Below, in pieces: positions 18,538-26,774 of a stretch of DNA of 64,000 nt (positions within the stretch are counted from its first letter, which is position 1; the number at the start of each line of letters is the position of its first letter). This stretch comes from Thalassotalea euphylliae (GTDB lineage: Bacteria > Pseudomonadota > Gammaproteobacteria > Enterobacterales > Alteromonadaceae), in the NCBI RefSeq assembly GCF_003390395.1, contig NZ_QUOV01000001.1, positions 1,736,001 to 1,800,000 on the forward strand, given 5' to 3'. The notes beneath the pieces were generated by a model. The model had not been told where the DNA came from. It saw only the letters and a program-made list of their open reading frames with translations, and did not search any database. Made by a program: the position numbers and the translations under genes.

Positions 18538-18932
18538 GATATTCCTTTGAATTATATTTATCTGCTCAGGCGCCATTGAAATGGCTGATTTTTTAAATTG
18601 AACGATAAAATTAGCTAATAAAATTACTACTTATTGCCAGCGCTTAGCTGACAAAAATTTGTTCGCGCTTTGTGTCGCTTGTTGTTGATAATTTTGTTTT
18701 CAATATTTTTATATTGCCCGATACCGCTAAGCATTACCGTCACTCAAAACTACTTGTTTTACGGCGCTTTTTCCTAACCATAACCTCTCTTCTAGAGGTT
18801 AGCTTGAGCACTGCAATAGTACTTTTATGGTTAATTTTGGCCGCAAAAATCCAGCGAAGTCACAATGTACTTCGCTGATTTAGTAGATTTAGCGGAATTC
18901 GCTAGTGCATGGAAAATTTGTAATAGATTTCG
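18538..18932. other. Upstream region of porin A with an inverted repeat
   Basis: No credible gene is seen. A 68-codon plus-strand frame (18672-18878) lacks family features and runs through the terminator hairpin. The stretch holds an 8-5-8 inverted repeat (TAACCTCT-N5-AGAGGTTA) at 18781-18801, 244 bp before porin A, and the terminator of the upstream binding-protein gene at 18846-18877. Confidence 0.5.
18846..18877 (-). terminator. Terminator after binding-protein gene 1
   Basis: A 9-bp stem (CAGCGAAGT/ACTTCGCTG) with an 8-base loop. On the minus strand it is followed by GATTTTTG. Confidence 0.8.
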
Positions 18933-19349
18933 CTAGAAGCTTTTAAGCACTTTGACTGAGCCATCAACGCTGCTGGCATCAACATAACCAATGGCATTGG
19001 GGGTTGAAGCAACAAAGCTGATAATGTCGGCATCTGAAGCAAGCTCTTTAAGCGGCTTGCCTTTGCCCGTGAATAGGCGTTTAGACCAGTAAGCTTTAAC
19101 TTGTGCGGAAGACTTTTTCAGCACTAGCTTTTCAAATTCGCCACGTGCTTGATTGCCAGCTTTACTATTTACTGCGTTAATGGTTTGGCCATCAGCAAAT
19201 GTTTTTAATTTGCCAAGGAAAGCACGAGAAATATCGCTTTCCGACAAGTTATTAGCATTGGCAGAATTGACGATAACGGCGACTTCAGCTGAGGCTGCTG
19301 TACTCATACTTAACAATAGTGATAACGATAGGGTTTTTAATAACTTCAT
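18933..19349 (-). CDS. Small periplasmic phosphate-binding-like protein 1
   Basis: Secreted protein of 138 residues with a signal peptide (about 1-21, ASA-E). It matches the short substrate-binding-like family usually annotated as phosphate ABC transporter binding proteins: VAVIVNSANANNLSESDISR, AFLGK, KAYWSKRLFTGKGKPL and ATPNAIGYVDAS-type motifs. True PstS proteins are over 300 residues, so this is only about one lobe. It begins 9 bp after the stop of porin B and has an AAGGAAG site, so the two are cotranscribed. It is clearly paralogous to the gene at 21023. No ABC permease or ATPase for it lies in the window. Confidence 0.85.
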   Translation of the reverse strand: MKLLKTLSLSLLLSMSTAASAEVAVIVNSANANNLSESDISRAFLGKLKTFADGQTINAVNSKAGNQARGEFEKLVLKKSSAQVKAYWSKRLFTGKGKPLKELASDADIISFVASTPNAIGYVDASSVDGSVKVLKSF

Positions 19350-19358
19350 AATACTTCC

Positions 19359-20495
19359 TTAAAATACAGTTACTAACGCAGTGCGAATTAAATTACTGTC
19401 TTGATTAGATAAATCGTTTTCCAAGCGGCTGTACTCAACTTTTAGTGCGGCTGAACTGTGGAAGTCCCAACGCGCGCCTAATGTGTAATAAGAACTGTCT
19501 TGTTCGCGGAATCTAAACACTCGCTCAGTTACCGCAGATAGGCCGTCAAGCTCCGGTGCAATACCAAATGGCAATTGGTTGATAGTATTGTTAACTTCGT
19601 TTTCGTCTTGACCGTAAGTTAGATGTACTAACAGGTTGTCGAAACGGTAGCCGCCAGTCACATACAATGACTTTTCATTTTTTAATGGCATGCTGTCGTA
19701 TTCAACGTGCGTGTATTCACCAATAAACAACCAATTGTTGTAATCGATTTGGATACCAAATTCGGCAAATTTAGTTTCGTCTTCTACCATGGTGACTTCA
19801 TCGCCAATAAATTCGAACCCTTGGGTTGCACGCCATGCGTTACCGAGCTCAGTGGCACCTTCATCTGGCAGTGAGAAGTCAGTTTGTACATAGGCGCTGC
19901 GCAGCGTTAACCAGTCACGTTGCAACGTTAGGCTGACTCCATAGATGTCTTCAAATTCAGATTCAACCATGTGGTCGATGACTTCCACATCGTTTGTCTC
20001 TGAACCAAAGAATGCTTGAACGCTGCTGTCAAATTCGCCGAGGGTAAAGTTGTGGTTAACGCTTAGACCGTCAAAGCGAGAAAGTTCAAGATCGTAAACA
20101 CCTTGTGGAGGCGTGATCCAAGGGTAAGCATAAGAAACGTCTAAGAAGCCTGAGTACATGTAAAGCGGTGCACGTTGACGACCCGCCAAGATACGAGTGT
20201 TGTCTGTTAGGTCGTAGCTTAAATATGCCCATTCGAACTCAGTATCCCAGTCGTTTTCACCACGAGAGATAATTTGTACTGTCGCGCCAATACCTTTACC
20301 TAAATCTGTTGATGCTTGTAGCGCAAATAAAGAATCTTGCTTAAAGTTAACATCATCGTCGTGACCCCACTGGCTATCACCACTTGAGGCTTTACCAGCG
20401 ACAATGTTAGCGAATCCGTTAAAGCTTAACTCTGCTTGAGCAGAGGATAGTGGTAGGGCAGCGGTTAACGCTAGCGCGAGCAAAGATCTTTTCAT
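19359..20495 (-). CDS. Outer-membrane porin B of the paralogous array
   Basis: Porin of 378 residues with a signal peptide of about 1-20 (AQA-E), the shared FNGFANIVAGKASSGDSQWG block, IDYNNWLFIGEY near the middle and the terminal RTALVTVF. It is first in a two-gene unit with the small binding protein 9 bp downstream. An AGGT-type binding site precedes the ATG. The upstream region carries the LacI-type palindrome GAAAGCGCTTTC. By eye the C-terminal third (SRLENDLSNQDSNLIR) is closest to porin D, which suggests recombination among copies. Confidence 0.85.
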   Translation of the reverse strand: MKRSLLALALTAALPLSSAQAELSFNGFANIVAGKASSGDSQWGHDDDVNFKQDSLFALQASTDLGKGIGATVQIISRGENDWDTEFEWAYLSYDLTDNTRILAGRQRAPLYMYSGFLDVSYAYPWITPPQGVYDLELSRFDGLSVNHNFTLGEFDSSVQAFFGSETNDVEVIDHMVESEFEDIYGVSLTLQRDWLTLRSAYVQTDFSLPDEGATELGNAWRATQGFEFIGDEVTMVEDETKFAEFGIQIDYNNWLFIGEYTHVEYDSMPLKNEKSLYVTGGYRFDNLLVHLTYGQDENEVNNTINQLPFGIAPELDGLSAVTERVFRFREQDSSYYTLGARWDFHSSAALKVEYSRLENDLSNQDSNLIRTALVTVF

Positions 20496-20635
20496 AATTT
20501 ACCTATTTACTTCTATGCCGCAGTGACTCAACTAAAGTAATCACTTAACTATGAATTCACTTGTGGCAAAACTAAGTGAGTTAGAGAACACAGATTATTT
20601 GTCTTCTCTGGAATTTTAAGGAGGTGAATTATACT

Positions 20636-20647
20636 GAAAGCGCTTTC
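20636..20647. promoter_or_regulatory. LacI-type palindrome upstream of porin B
   Basis: GAAAGCGCTTTC is a perfect 12-bp palindrome with a central CG, the usual form of LacI/PurR-family operators. It lies 141 bp upstream of porin B. The regulator is not in the window. Confidence 0.45.
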
Positions 20648-20949
20648 TAAAAATAGGGCTAAAACGTTCAAATTTTGATTTAAAACAATGAAAATCAATG
20701 ACTTGTTATGGTGTTGTTAATTTTGTGAGGTGGACTTGTAAAACCTATGTGTCACTTTGTTATAGACTGGTGTCAAAATAGCTAAGGTGGTTAATGTTCA
20801 TTCTTCTCTTGTTAGAGGAATATTGAAGTTGACGTGAACTTGACGGCTAAATATTTTGCAATTGCTTAATAGTAGGGAGTTTATGGAGCTTCAATTATAC
20901 AAATGCAATTGCTGCTAAATTGAATTTAATTGAGTATAGAGAATGCTAT

Positions 20950-20984
20950 AAAAAAAGGGCATAAACTTGTGTAGGTTTATGCCC
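20950..20984 (-). terminator. Terminator after binding-protein gene 2
   Basis: A perfect 10-bp stem (GGGCATAAAC/GTTTATGCCC) with an 8-base loop. On the minus strand it is followed by seven T residues. Confidence 0.92.
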
Positions 20985-21022
20985 TCGAATTTAAGTAACT
21001 CTAACGTTAATTCACTTAGTCG

Positions 21023-21442
21023 TTAAAATGTTTTAAGTACTTTTACCGAACCGTCAACCGCACTTGCATCAACATAACCAATTGCATTAGGAGTTGAAGC
21101 AACTAGCGATAGCACTTGTGCGTCAGCGTCTAATTCTTGAAGTGGTTTGCCTTTACCTGTGAATAAACGCTTAGACCAGTATGCTTTTACTTGTGCAGGC
21201 GACTTCTTCAGCACTTTTTTCTCAAATTCTACGCGTGAGTCGCTATTTGCTTTACCGTTAACAGCTTTAATGGCTTGGCCGTCCGAAAAGTTTTTTAGCT
21301 TGCCTAAAAATGCGCGTGAGATATCGCTATCTGACATCGTATTTGCATTCGCTGGGTTAACAATTACGGCAACATCAGCAAAACTAGTCGTGCTTACTGA
21401 GAGTAACGCCGCGATAGAAAGTGGTTTGATAAACTTCATCAT
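21023..21442 (-). CDS. Small periplasmic phosphate-binding-like protein 2
   Basis: Secreted protein of 139 residues, signal peptide about 1-22 (SFA-D). It shares long identical blocks with the copy at 18933 (KAYWSKRLFTGKGKPL, STPNAIGYVDAS, VDGSVKVLK), so the two arose by duplication. It starts 17 bp after the porin C stop, within one transcript, and ends at a strong terminator. It is about half the length of a complete periplasmic binding protein and is annotated in related bacteria as a phosphate transporter binding protein. The real ligand is unproven. Two adjacent ATG codons exist, and the first has AGGA about 10 bases upstream. Confidence 0.85.
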   Translation of the reverse strand: MMKFIKPLSIAALLSVSTTSFADVAVIVNPANANTMSDSDISRAFLGKLKNFSDGQAIKAVNGKANSDSRVEFEKKVLKKSPAQVKAYWSKRLFTGKGKPLQELDADAQVLSLVASTPNAIGYVDASAVDGSVKVLKTF

Positions 21443-21459
21443 CGTATTAACGTCCTATC

Positions 21460-22596
21460 TTAGAATACTGTGACAAGTGCAGTGCGCACTAAGCTGGTAT
21501 CTTGATTTAACAAATCGTTGTCAAAACGCGTGAATTCAACTTTAAATGCGGCAGAGTCATGAAAATCCCAACGAGTGCCTAGTGTATAGTATGAAGAGTC
21601 TTCGCGTTGTGCATCAAGTACTTGATTAGTAAAACCTACTAATTGATCGAGCTCAGGAGCAACACCCGATGGCACACCATTGGTAACTGTTGCTGGTGTT
21701 TCTTCGTCTTTACCGTAAGTTAGGTGCACTAATACATCATCAAAGCGGTAACCAATCGTCGCGAACATCGACTCTTCATCACCCAGCGGCGTACCTTCGT
21801 ACGTGTTATCAACATATTCTGCGATAAATAACCAATTGTTGTAGTCAATTTGAATGCCAAATTCTAAGAATTCACCTCTGTCGTCATCTAGAGTTAGGTC
21901 AGCAACGACTTGCTCAAAGCCTGCGCTAGTCCATGAGTTGCGCAGTGGATCTAAGATAGGCAGTGAGAAAGATAAGTTAGCGGTAAAGTAACCACCACGT
22001 AGGGTCAGCCAGTCGTTGTTAAACGTTAACGCCGCACCGTAAATATTTTCAATTTGTGTATCAGTAACTTCAACACCACTAACTACTAAATCTTCTGAGT
22101 TAGAGCCGTAAATAGCGTGAATGCTTGAATCAAACTCGCCTAATGTAAACGAGTGAATTGCGCTAATACCGTCAAAACGCGTGATTTCAAAATCATAAAC
22201 GCCGTTAGGTGGAGAAATCCAAGGGTATGCGTATGACACGTCTAAGTAATCAGACAGCATGTAGATAGGCGTTCGCTGACGACCAGCAAGAATACGGGTA
22301 TTGTCGTTGAAGCTGTAGGCTAAGTACGCCCACTCAAAATCAGCTTCCCAATCATCTTCACCACGAGCAATAATTTGGGCGGTCGCAGAAAGACCTTCAC
22401 CTAGGTCTGAGCTTGCTTGCAGAGCGAATAATGAACCTTGTTTAAAATCAACGTCATCGTCATAACCCCATAGCGTATCGCCGCTTGATGCTTGACCAGC
22501 GACAATGTTGGCAAAACCGTTAAAACTAACTTCTGCTTGTGCAGCATTGGCAGATAAAAGGGTGCATAGCACACTGCTTAAAAGTGCTTTTTTCAT
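21460..22596 (-). CDS. Outer-membrane porin C of the paralogous array
   Basis: Porin of 378 residues with a signal peptide of about 1-21 (AQA-E), the shared FNGFANIVAGQASSGDTLWG block, IDYNNWLFIAEY and a terminal RTALVTVF. It is the most divergent copy in the middle third (about residues 170-230 and 300-335), where external loops are expected. It is cotranscribed with binding-protein gene 2. An AAAGGTACTC site precedes the ATG, and an 8-5-8 inverted repeat lies 60-80 bp upstream. Confidence 0.85.
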   Translation of the reverse strand: MKKALLSSVLCTLLSANAAQAEVSFNGFANIVAGQASSGDTLWGYDDDVDFKQGSLFALQASSDLGEGLSATAQIIARGEDDWEADFEWAYLAYSFNDNTRILAGRQRTPIYMLSDYLDVSYAYPWISPPNGVYDFEITRFDGISAIHSFTLGEFDSSIHAIYGSNSEDLVVSGVEVTDTQIENIYGAALTFNNDWLTLRGGYFTANLSFSLPILDPLRNSWTSAGFEQVVADLTLDDDRGEFLEFGIQIDYNNWLFIAEYVDNTYEGTPLGDEESMFATIGYRFDDVLVHLTYGKDEETPATVTNGVPSGVAPELDQLVGFTNQVLDAQREDSSYYTLGTRWDFHDSAAFKVEFTRFDNDLLNQDTSLVRTALVTVF

Positions 22597-22655
22597 GAGT
22601 ACCTTTGTGTTGTATTGCGTTGTAAAAAGTTTGTAAATTGAGTTTTCGAATGTGT

Positions 22656-22676
22656 CGTTTAACTTGTCGTTAAACG
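22656..22676. promoter_or_regulatory. Inverted repeat just upstream of porin C
   Basis: CGTTTAAC-N5-GTTAAACG is a perfect 8-5-8 inverted repeat centred about 70 bp upstream of the porin C start, a good operator position. The regulator is unknown. It could instead be a leader hairpin. Confidence 0.45.
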
Positions 22677-22738
22677 AGTGACTTTTGAAGAGTTAACTTC
22701 AGCAGCTTAAAAGAGCTGTGATTTAAAGAAAAACTTTC

Positions 22739-22779
22739 AAAAAAAATCGCCCCCTGCACCAAAAGTGCAGGGGGCGATT
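22739..22779 (-). terminator. Strong terminator after chemoreceptor gene
   Basis: A perfect 15-bp GC-rich stem (AATCGCCCCCTGCAC and its complement) with loop CAAAA. On the minus strand it runs into a long T-run. It ends the chemoreceptor transcript and separates it from porin C. Confidence 0.95.
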
Positions 22780-22912
22780 CTCAATTAATATGATTTATAT
22801 TGCAAGTTAAACTGTAACTGAATTGTTATATACCATTAAAAATTGTTATGTAAATACAATCGGTAGTAGTAATAACGCTAACTTGGTCAAATGGTTACGG
22901 TTTAAGTAACAA

Positions 22913-24532
22913 CTAAACGTTGAACTGCTTAGTCACGCCTTCTAACTCGCCGGCTAAATCAGCAAGTTTATCACTTACTTGAGCCACATCGTTTGATACT
23001 TGCGTTGCTTCGTCAGCACAACTTTGAATATCTTCAACATGGCTAATCATCAGGCTAGACACTTGATGTTGCTGCTCAGTTGCAGTCGCGATAGCGCCGT
23101 TCATATCGTTAATAATGTTAACTTTATCATTGATCGCAATTAAGCTTTCACCTGCTTGGTGGGCAGAATCAACACTAGTATTAACACTTGCACAAGAGCT
23201 TTCCATCTTAACAACCGCTTCACCTGCAGCAGATTGCAGCTGTGCCAGCATTTGGTTGATTTCTTCCGTAGATTCTTGCGTACGTGATGCAAGACTTCGA
23301 ACTTCATCAGCAACTACCGCGAAACCTCGGCCTTGCTCACCAGCACGGGCAGCTTCAATTGCGGCATTAAGTGCTAGTAAGTTAGTTTGCTCGGCAATCC
23401 CTTTAATCACATCAAGTACTACGTTTACACGTTCTGTATCTTGTTGCAGCTGATTAATCGTTACCGCTGAGCTTTCAATATCAACAGCGAGTGTTTGAAT
23501 TTGCTTAACCGTTAACTCAACGACTTTGCGACCATTTTCTGCCTCGTCACTCGCTAATCGAGCAGCTTCAGCAGCGTCGGCAGCATTGTGGCTGATGCTA
23601 GCAATGCTTTGGCTCATCTCTTCTACTGATTGGCGAGATTGAACAACACTTTCTGTTTGGCGAGAAAACGTTTGCAATGACTGATCTGACAAACCTTGAA
23701 TTTGGCTAGACGTTTGCGCGACAGGTGTAGCCGTATCAACTACATCTTTAATAACGGTTTGCAGTTTCTCGATAAAGCTATTAAACCAAAATACTAAATC
23801 ACCAATTTCATCTTTACTGCTAGTTGATAAACGCACGGTTAGGTCGCCGTTTTCTTTGGCGATATCCTGCATTGATTCAATGATGCTATGTAAGTTGCGG
23901 TAAATCGCATTAGCGATGGGGACAGCTACTAAGAAGAGTACAAAAATGGTAATTGCACCAACGATTAAACCCATTGTACTTGTGGTGCTGGCGCTTTTAG
24001 CGGCACTATCAAAGGCATTGCTGAAGCGGTCGTAGCGTTCGCTTTGAAACTTCTCTAGTTTGGCGTGAACGGTATCAAGTTGTGCGGTCATTTGCTTTGA
24101 TATGTCGCCAATTTTTTCAAAATCTGCGCTGCCATCCACTAGCTGGCTTGATAGCTTGTGACCAGTAGTGAAGTAGGCATTAAAGTCGTCAAGAATATTG
24201 GTCAGTTCTTGTGCTGATTGAGGGGCAACTCTCTTACCCTCATTGATCCCCGCTCTGAATTCGTCAGCAAGGCTAGCAGCAGTATCAAGTAATTCTTCTT
24301 CACCTAAAGTAACCGCGTTACCTAAGTTTTCTGTGATTTTATCTAATTTTACTAGGTTGCGATCTGCACCTTGTAACAGTTGATAATCAACTTTATAGGC
24401 TTGCTCCAACTGATCAACAGTATTGTTCATCGACAATATGCTGATTGCTAAATACAGGCAAAATCCAATCATACCCACTAATGGGATAAGTAAGACTTTT
24501 GTTCTTATAGAAATTGATTTAATTGAAATCAT
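22913..24532 (-). CDS. Methyl-accepting chemotaxis protein within the porin array
   Basis: Chemoreceptor of 539 residues. Helix 1 is about 12-34, the periplasmic helical sensor about 35-180, helix 2 about 183-206, then HAMP and the signalling hairpin, with the conserved tip [18 protein letters not shown] at about 383-400. No CheR/CheB tether is seen at the C-terminus. The gene is a separate transcript (strong terminator downstream, long leader upstream) inserted between porins D and C on the same strand. A role in sensing the nutrient handled by the array is plausible but not shown. A LacI-type palindrome lies 145 bp upstream. Confidence 0.92.
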   Translation of the reverse strand: MISIKSISIRTKVLLIPLVGMIGFCLYLAISILSMNNTVDQLEQAYKVDYQLLQGADRNLVKLDKITENLGNAVTLGEEELLDTAASLADEFRAGINEGKRVAPQSAQELTNILDDFNAYFTTGHKLSSQLVDGSADFEKIGDISKQMTAQLDTVHAKLEKFQSERYDRFSNAFDSAAKSASTTSTMGLIVGAITIFVLFLVAVPIANAIYRNLHSIIESMQDIAKENGDLTVRLSTSSKDEIGDLVFWFNSFIEKLQTVIKDVVDTATPVAQTSSQIQGLSDQSLQTFSRQTESVVQSRQSVEEMSQSIASISHNAADAAEAARLASDEAENGRKVVELTVKQIQTLAVDIESSAVTINQLQQDTERVNVVLDVIKGIAEQTNLLALNAAIEAARAGEQGRGFAVVADEVRSLASRTQESTEEINQMLAQLQSAAGEAVVKMESSCASVNTSVDSAHQAGESLIAINDKVNIINDMNGAIATATEQQHQVSSLMISHVEDIQSCADEATQVSNDVAQVSDKLADLAGELEGVTKQFNV

Positions 24533-25185
24533 ATTTTTTTGTACTGCCTTGTTATTGTGTTTAATTCTGACAAAAATTGGCTAAGGTTAAATAATAATCA
24601 AATAATTAGAGTAATTACGTAACAAAGTGTAGTTAGGCGAACTATCCATGGAATGAAATGGCAAATGCAGTTTAACGTAAGCGCTTACCATCTGTGCTTG
24701 ATCTACATCATCTATCAAGAACGATATTATACGGATAACATTTCATTGCACGATAAATTTTATAAAATATAATGGCTTGCGTGAATAATGTACATTTCGA
24801 TTGATTCTTAGCCAGTGCTTATTTGGCAGAGGATACAAGGTATTAACATTAGATTAAAAAAGGTGCATTTTACGGAAAATCGTCCGATGGTTATGCGTTT
24901 GTTAATGAGATGTTGTAACAATATTGCTACTTTGTATTTATCTATTTTGACGAAACGATTTCTCGCATATTAGACCTTTGACAAACAAAAGGCTCTTATT
25001 GATTGGATTGCAAGATGATGTGATTGACGAAAGGGTATAGCAACAAAGGTTAAAGCCCAATGGTGCAACTAGTTTTAATATAGGGAGTTTATGTAGTGAT
25101 GAATGAGGCTGTATTGATAAAATGAAACCTAATTGGGAGGCATCATCAACAACACAGCCAATTAATTTGGCGGATTAAGCCGATA
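24533..25185. other. Long upstream region of the chemoreceptor
   Basis: 653 bases without a credible gene. It holds the palindrome GTAAGCGCTTAC at 24677-24688. A weak GCCAA/TTGGC stem lies near 25158-25172, just after the porin D stop. No clear terminator for porin D was found. Confidence 0.45.
24677..24688. promoter_or_regulatory. LacI-type palindrome upstream of chemoreceptor
   Basis: GTAAGCGCTTAC is a perfect 12-bp palindrome with a central CG, 145 bp upstream of the chemoreceptor start. It has the same AAGCGCTT core as the site before porin B. Confidence 0.45.
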
Positions 25186-26319
25186 TTAGAATACTGTTAC
25201 TAGTGCAGTGCGCACTAAGTTAGTGTCTTCGTTGGTCAAGTCACTTTCTAAACGGCTGTATTCAACTTTAAATGCTGCTGACTCGTGGAAGTCCCAACGT
25301 GCCCCTAAACTGTAGGTTTTTGAATCTTCAGTACGTGCATTAAATACACGAGCCGTTGCAGTAGATAGCTGGTCAAGTTGCGCGTTAATACCGTAAGGTA
25401 ACTCGTTAACCGTTGGGTTGGCATCATTCTTATCTCGACCGTAAGTGGCGTGCACCAGCACATCGTCAAAACGGTAACCTACAGTCACGTATAAAGACTC
25501 TTCGCTGTCAGATGCTGACTCTTCAAAGTCAGAGTAGGTGTATTCACTGATAACAAGCCAGTTGTTGTAGTCAATTTGTAAGCCAGCTTCAAAGAACTGC
25601 GCTTGGTCTTCTTCAAGCATTAATTCGGTACCAACGTACTCAAAGCCTGGTACTTGGTTCCACGCTTCAACAATTGCAGTGCCAATCGGATGAGGCATAG
25701 AAATGTCAGTTGAAATATAAGCGGCACGCAATGTTAACCAATCGCGGTTAAACGTCGCATTAAAGCCGTGAATATTATCAAAAGTTGAGTAAATGTCGCT
25801 GTCTAAGATGTGCACATCTCGGCTTTCTGAACCATAAATTGCTTGTACATTGGTATCGAATTCGCCAAGGTTGAATGAGTGGCTGATACTCGCACCGTCA
25901 AAAGAAGTAAACTGCAAGCTGTATACGCCTTCTGGTGGTGTAATCCAAGGGTAAGCGTAAGACACATCAAGGTAACCAGAGTAGATATATAAGTTGGCAC
26001 GTTGACGGCCAAGAATTACTCGGGTTTCCTCACTGATATCATAAGCTAAGTAAGCCCACTCAAAATCAGTCTCCCAATCTTCTTCACCGCGAGAGATTAA
26101 TTGCACTGTAGCACTAAGGCCTTCGCCCAAGTCAGCTGTCGCTTGCAAACCAAATAATGAGTCTTGTTTAAAATCAACATCGTCATCGTAGCCCCATTGT
26201 TCGTCGCCACTTGATGCTTTACCTGCGACAACATTGGCAAAACCGTTGAAGTTTAATTCTGCGTGAGCGGAAAGTGGAAGTGCTGCTGCTAGAGCGAGCG
26301 TAACAAGCGTCTTTTTCAT
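25186..26319 (-). CDS. Outer-membrane porin D of the paralogous array
   Basis: Porin of 377 residues with a signal peptide of about 1-20 (AHA-E), the shared FNGFANVVAGKASSGDEQWG block, IDYNNWLVISEY and a terminal RTALVTVF. Its N-terminus is nearly the same as that of porin A (MKK-LVTLALAAALPLS). It has no binding-protein gene downstream. An AAGGTAGTAC site precedes the ATG. It is the most upstream member of the array on this strand. Confidence 0.85.
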   Translation of the reverse strand: MKKTLVTLALAAALPLSAHAELNFNGFANVVAGKASSGDEQWGYDDDVDFKQDSLFGLQATADLGEGLSATVQLISRGEEDWETDFEWAYLAYDISEETRVILGRQRANLYIYSGYLDVSYAYPWITPPEGVYSLQFTSFDGASISHSFNLGEFDTNVQAIYGSESRDVHILDSDIYSTFDNIHGFNATFNRDWLTLRAAYISTDISMPHPIGTAIVEAWNQVPGFEYVGTELMLEEDQAQFFEAGLQIDYNNWLVISEYTYSDFEESASDSEESLYVTVGYRFDDVLVHATYGRDKNDANPTVNELPYGINAQLDQLSTATARVFNARTEDSKTYSLGARWDFHESAAFKVEYSRLESDLTNEDTNLVRTALVTVF

Positions 26320-26774
26320 GTACTACCTTACTGCTTATCTTGTTGTTTATTGAAAATGCAAAATGATGCTTGAGCTTGAGTTGATGGCTGCGTATAAACG
26401 GGTATGCATCTGCGCGATAAACTGGTGACTTGTTACGTTTTATAATTTTTGTGAATGAACTAGCTCAGAATATGCTATGCGCTCAAAGCGGGACGAATTC
26501 TAATCGAATTAAGATATGGCGATGTAATAAAATGTAACCGCTAGGTTACGGTTTTGTAACTTCGTAGAAAGTGTGATTAACAATACGCGTATTCGTAATA
26601 CTGAAGTTTTTCAATAAGCCTAAAACGCAAAGTAAGGCCAGCTAACTAAGTTTGTGACAATAGAGTTAGTGACAATAAAAATGCCAGTGAATTAGAGTTG
26701 AATACTAACTCACCGGCATTTGCCATCAGGCATTACTTCCAAGTTTTCTTTTTGCTAATGGTTTAGCAAGTGTC
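26320..26774. other. Upstream region of porin D
   Basis: 455 gene-free bases. GTAACC-N4-GGTTAC lies at 26534-26549, within a run of TGTAA(C/T) repeats (26523-26560) about 215 bp before porin D. The terminator of the large TonB receptor is at 26672-26721. Confidence 0.45.
26672..26721 (-). terminator. Terminator after the large TonB receptor
   Basis: A 17-base stem (26679-26695 with 26705-26721) has one A/C mismatch and one GT pair. On the minus strand it is followed by TTTTTATTG. Confidence 0.85.

Larger units (their letters stand above)
20496..21022. other. Upstream region of porin B
   Basis: No gene is seen in 527 bases. It contains the GAAAGCGCTTTC palindrome at 20636-20647 (141 bp before porin B) and the terminator of the preceding unit at 20950-20984. 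The rest is AT-rich with no further structure that I can support. Confidence 0.5.

Noticed and set aside
18672..18878. Plus-strand frame of 68 codons upstream of porin A
   Set aside because: It runs through a terminator hairpin of the minus-strand gene and an inverted repeat, and the product has no recognisable features.
20749..20777. Pho-box-like spacing (GTGTCAC ... TGTCAAA) before porin B
   Set aside because: The middle repeat (TTATAGA) is poor and the orientation points away from porin B, so it does not meet the Pho-box consensus. Phosphate control of the array remains open.
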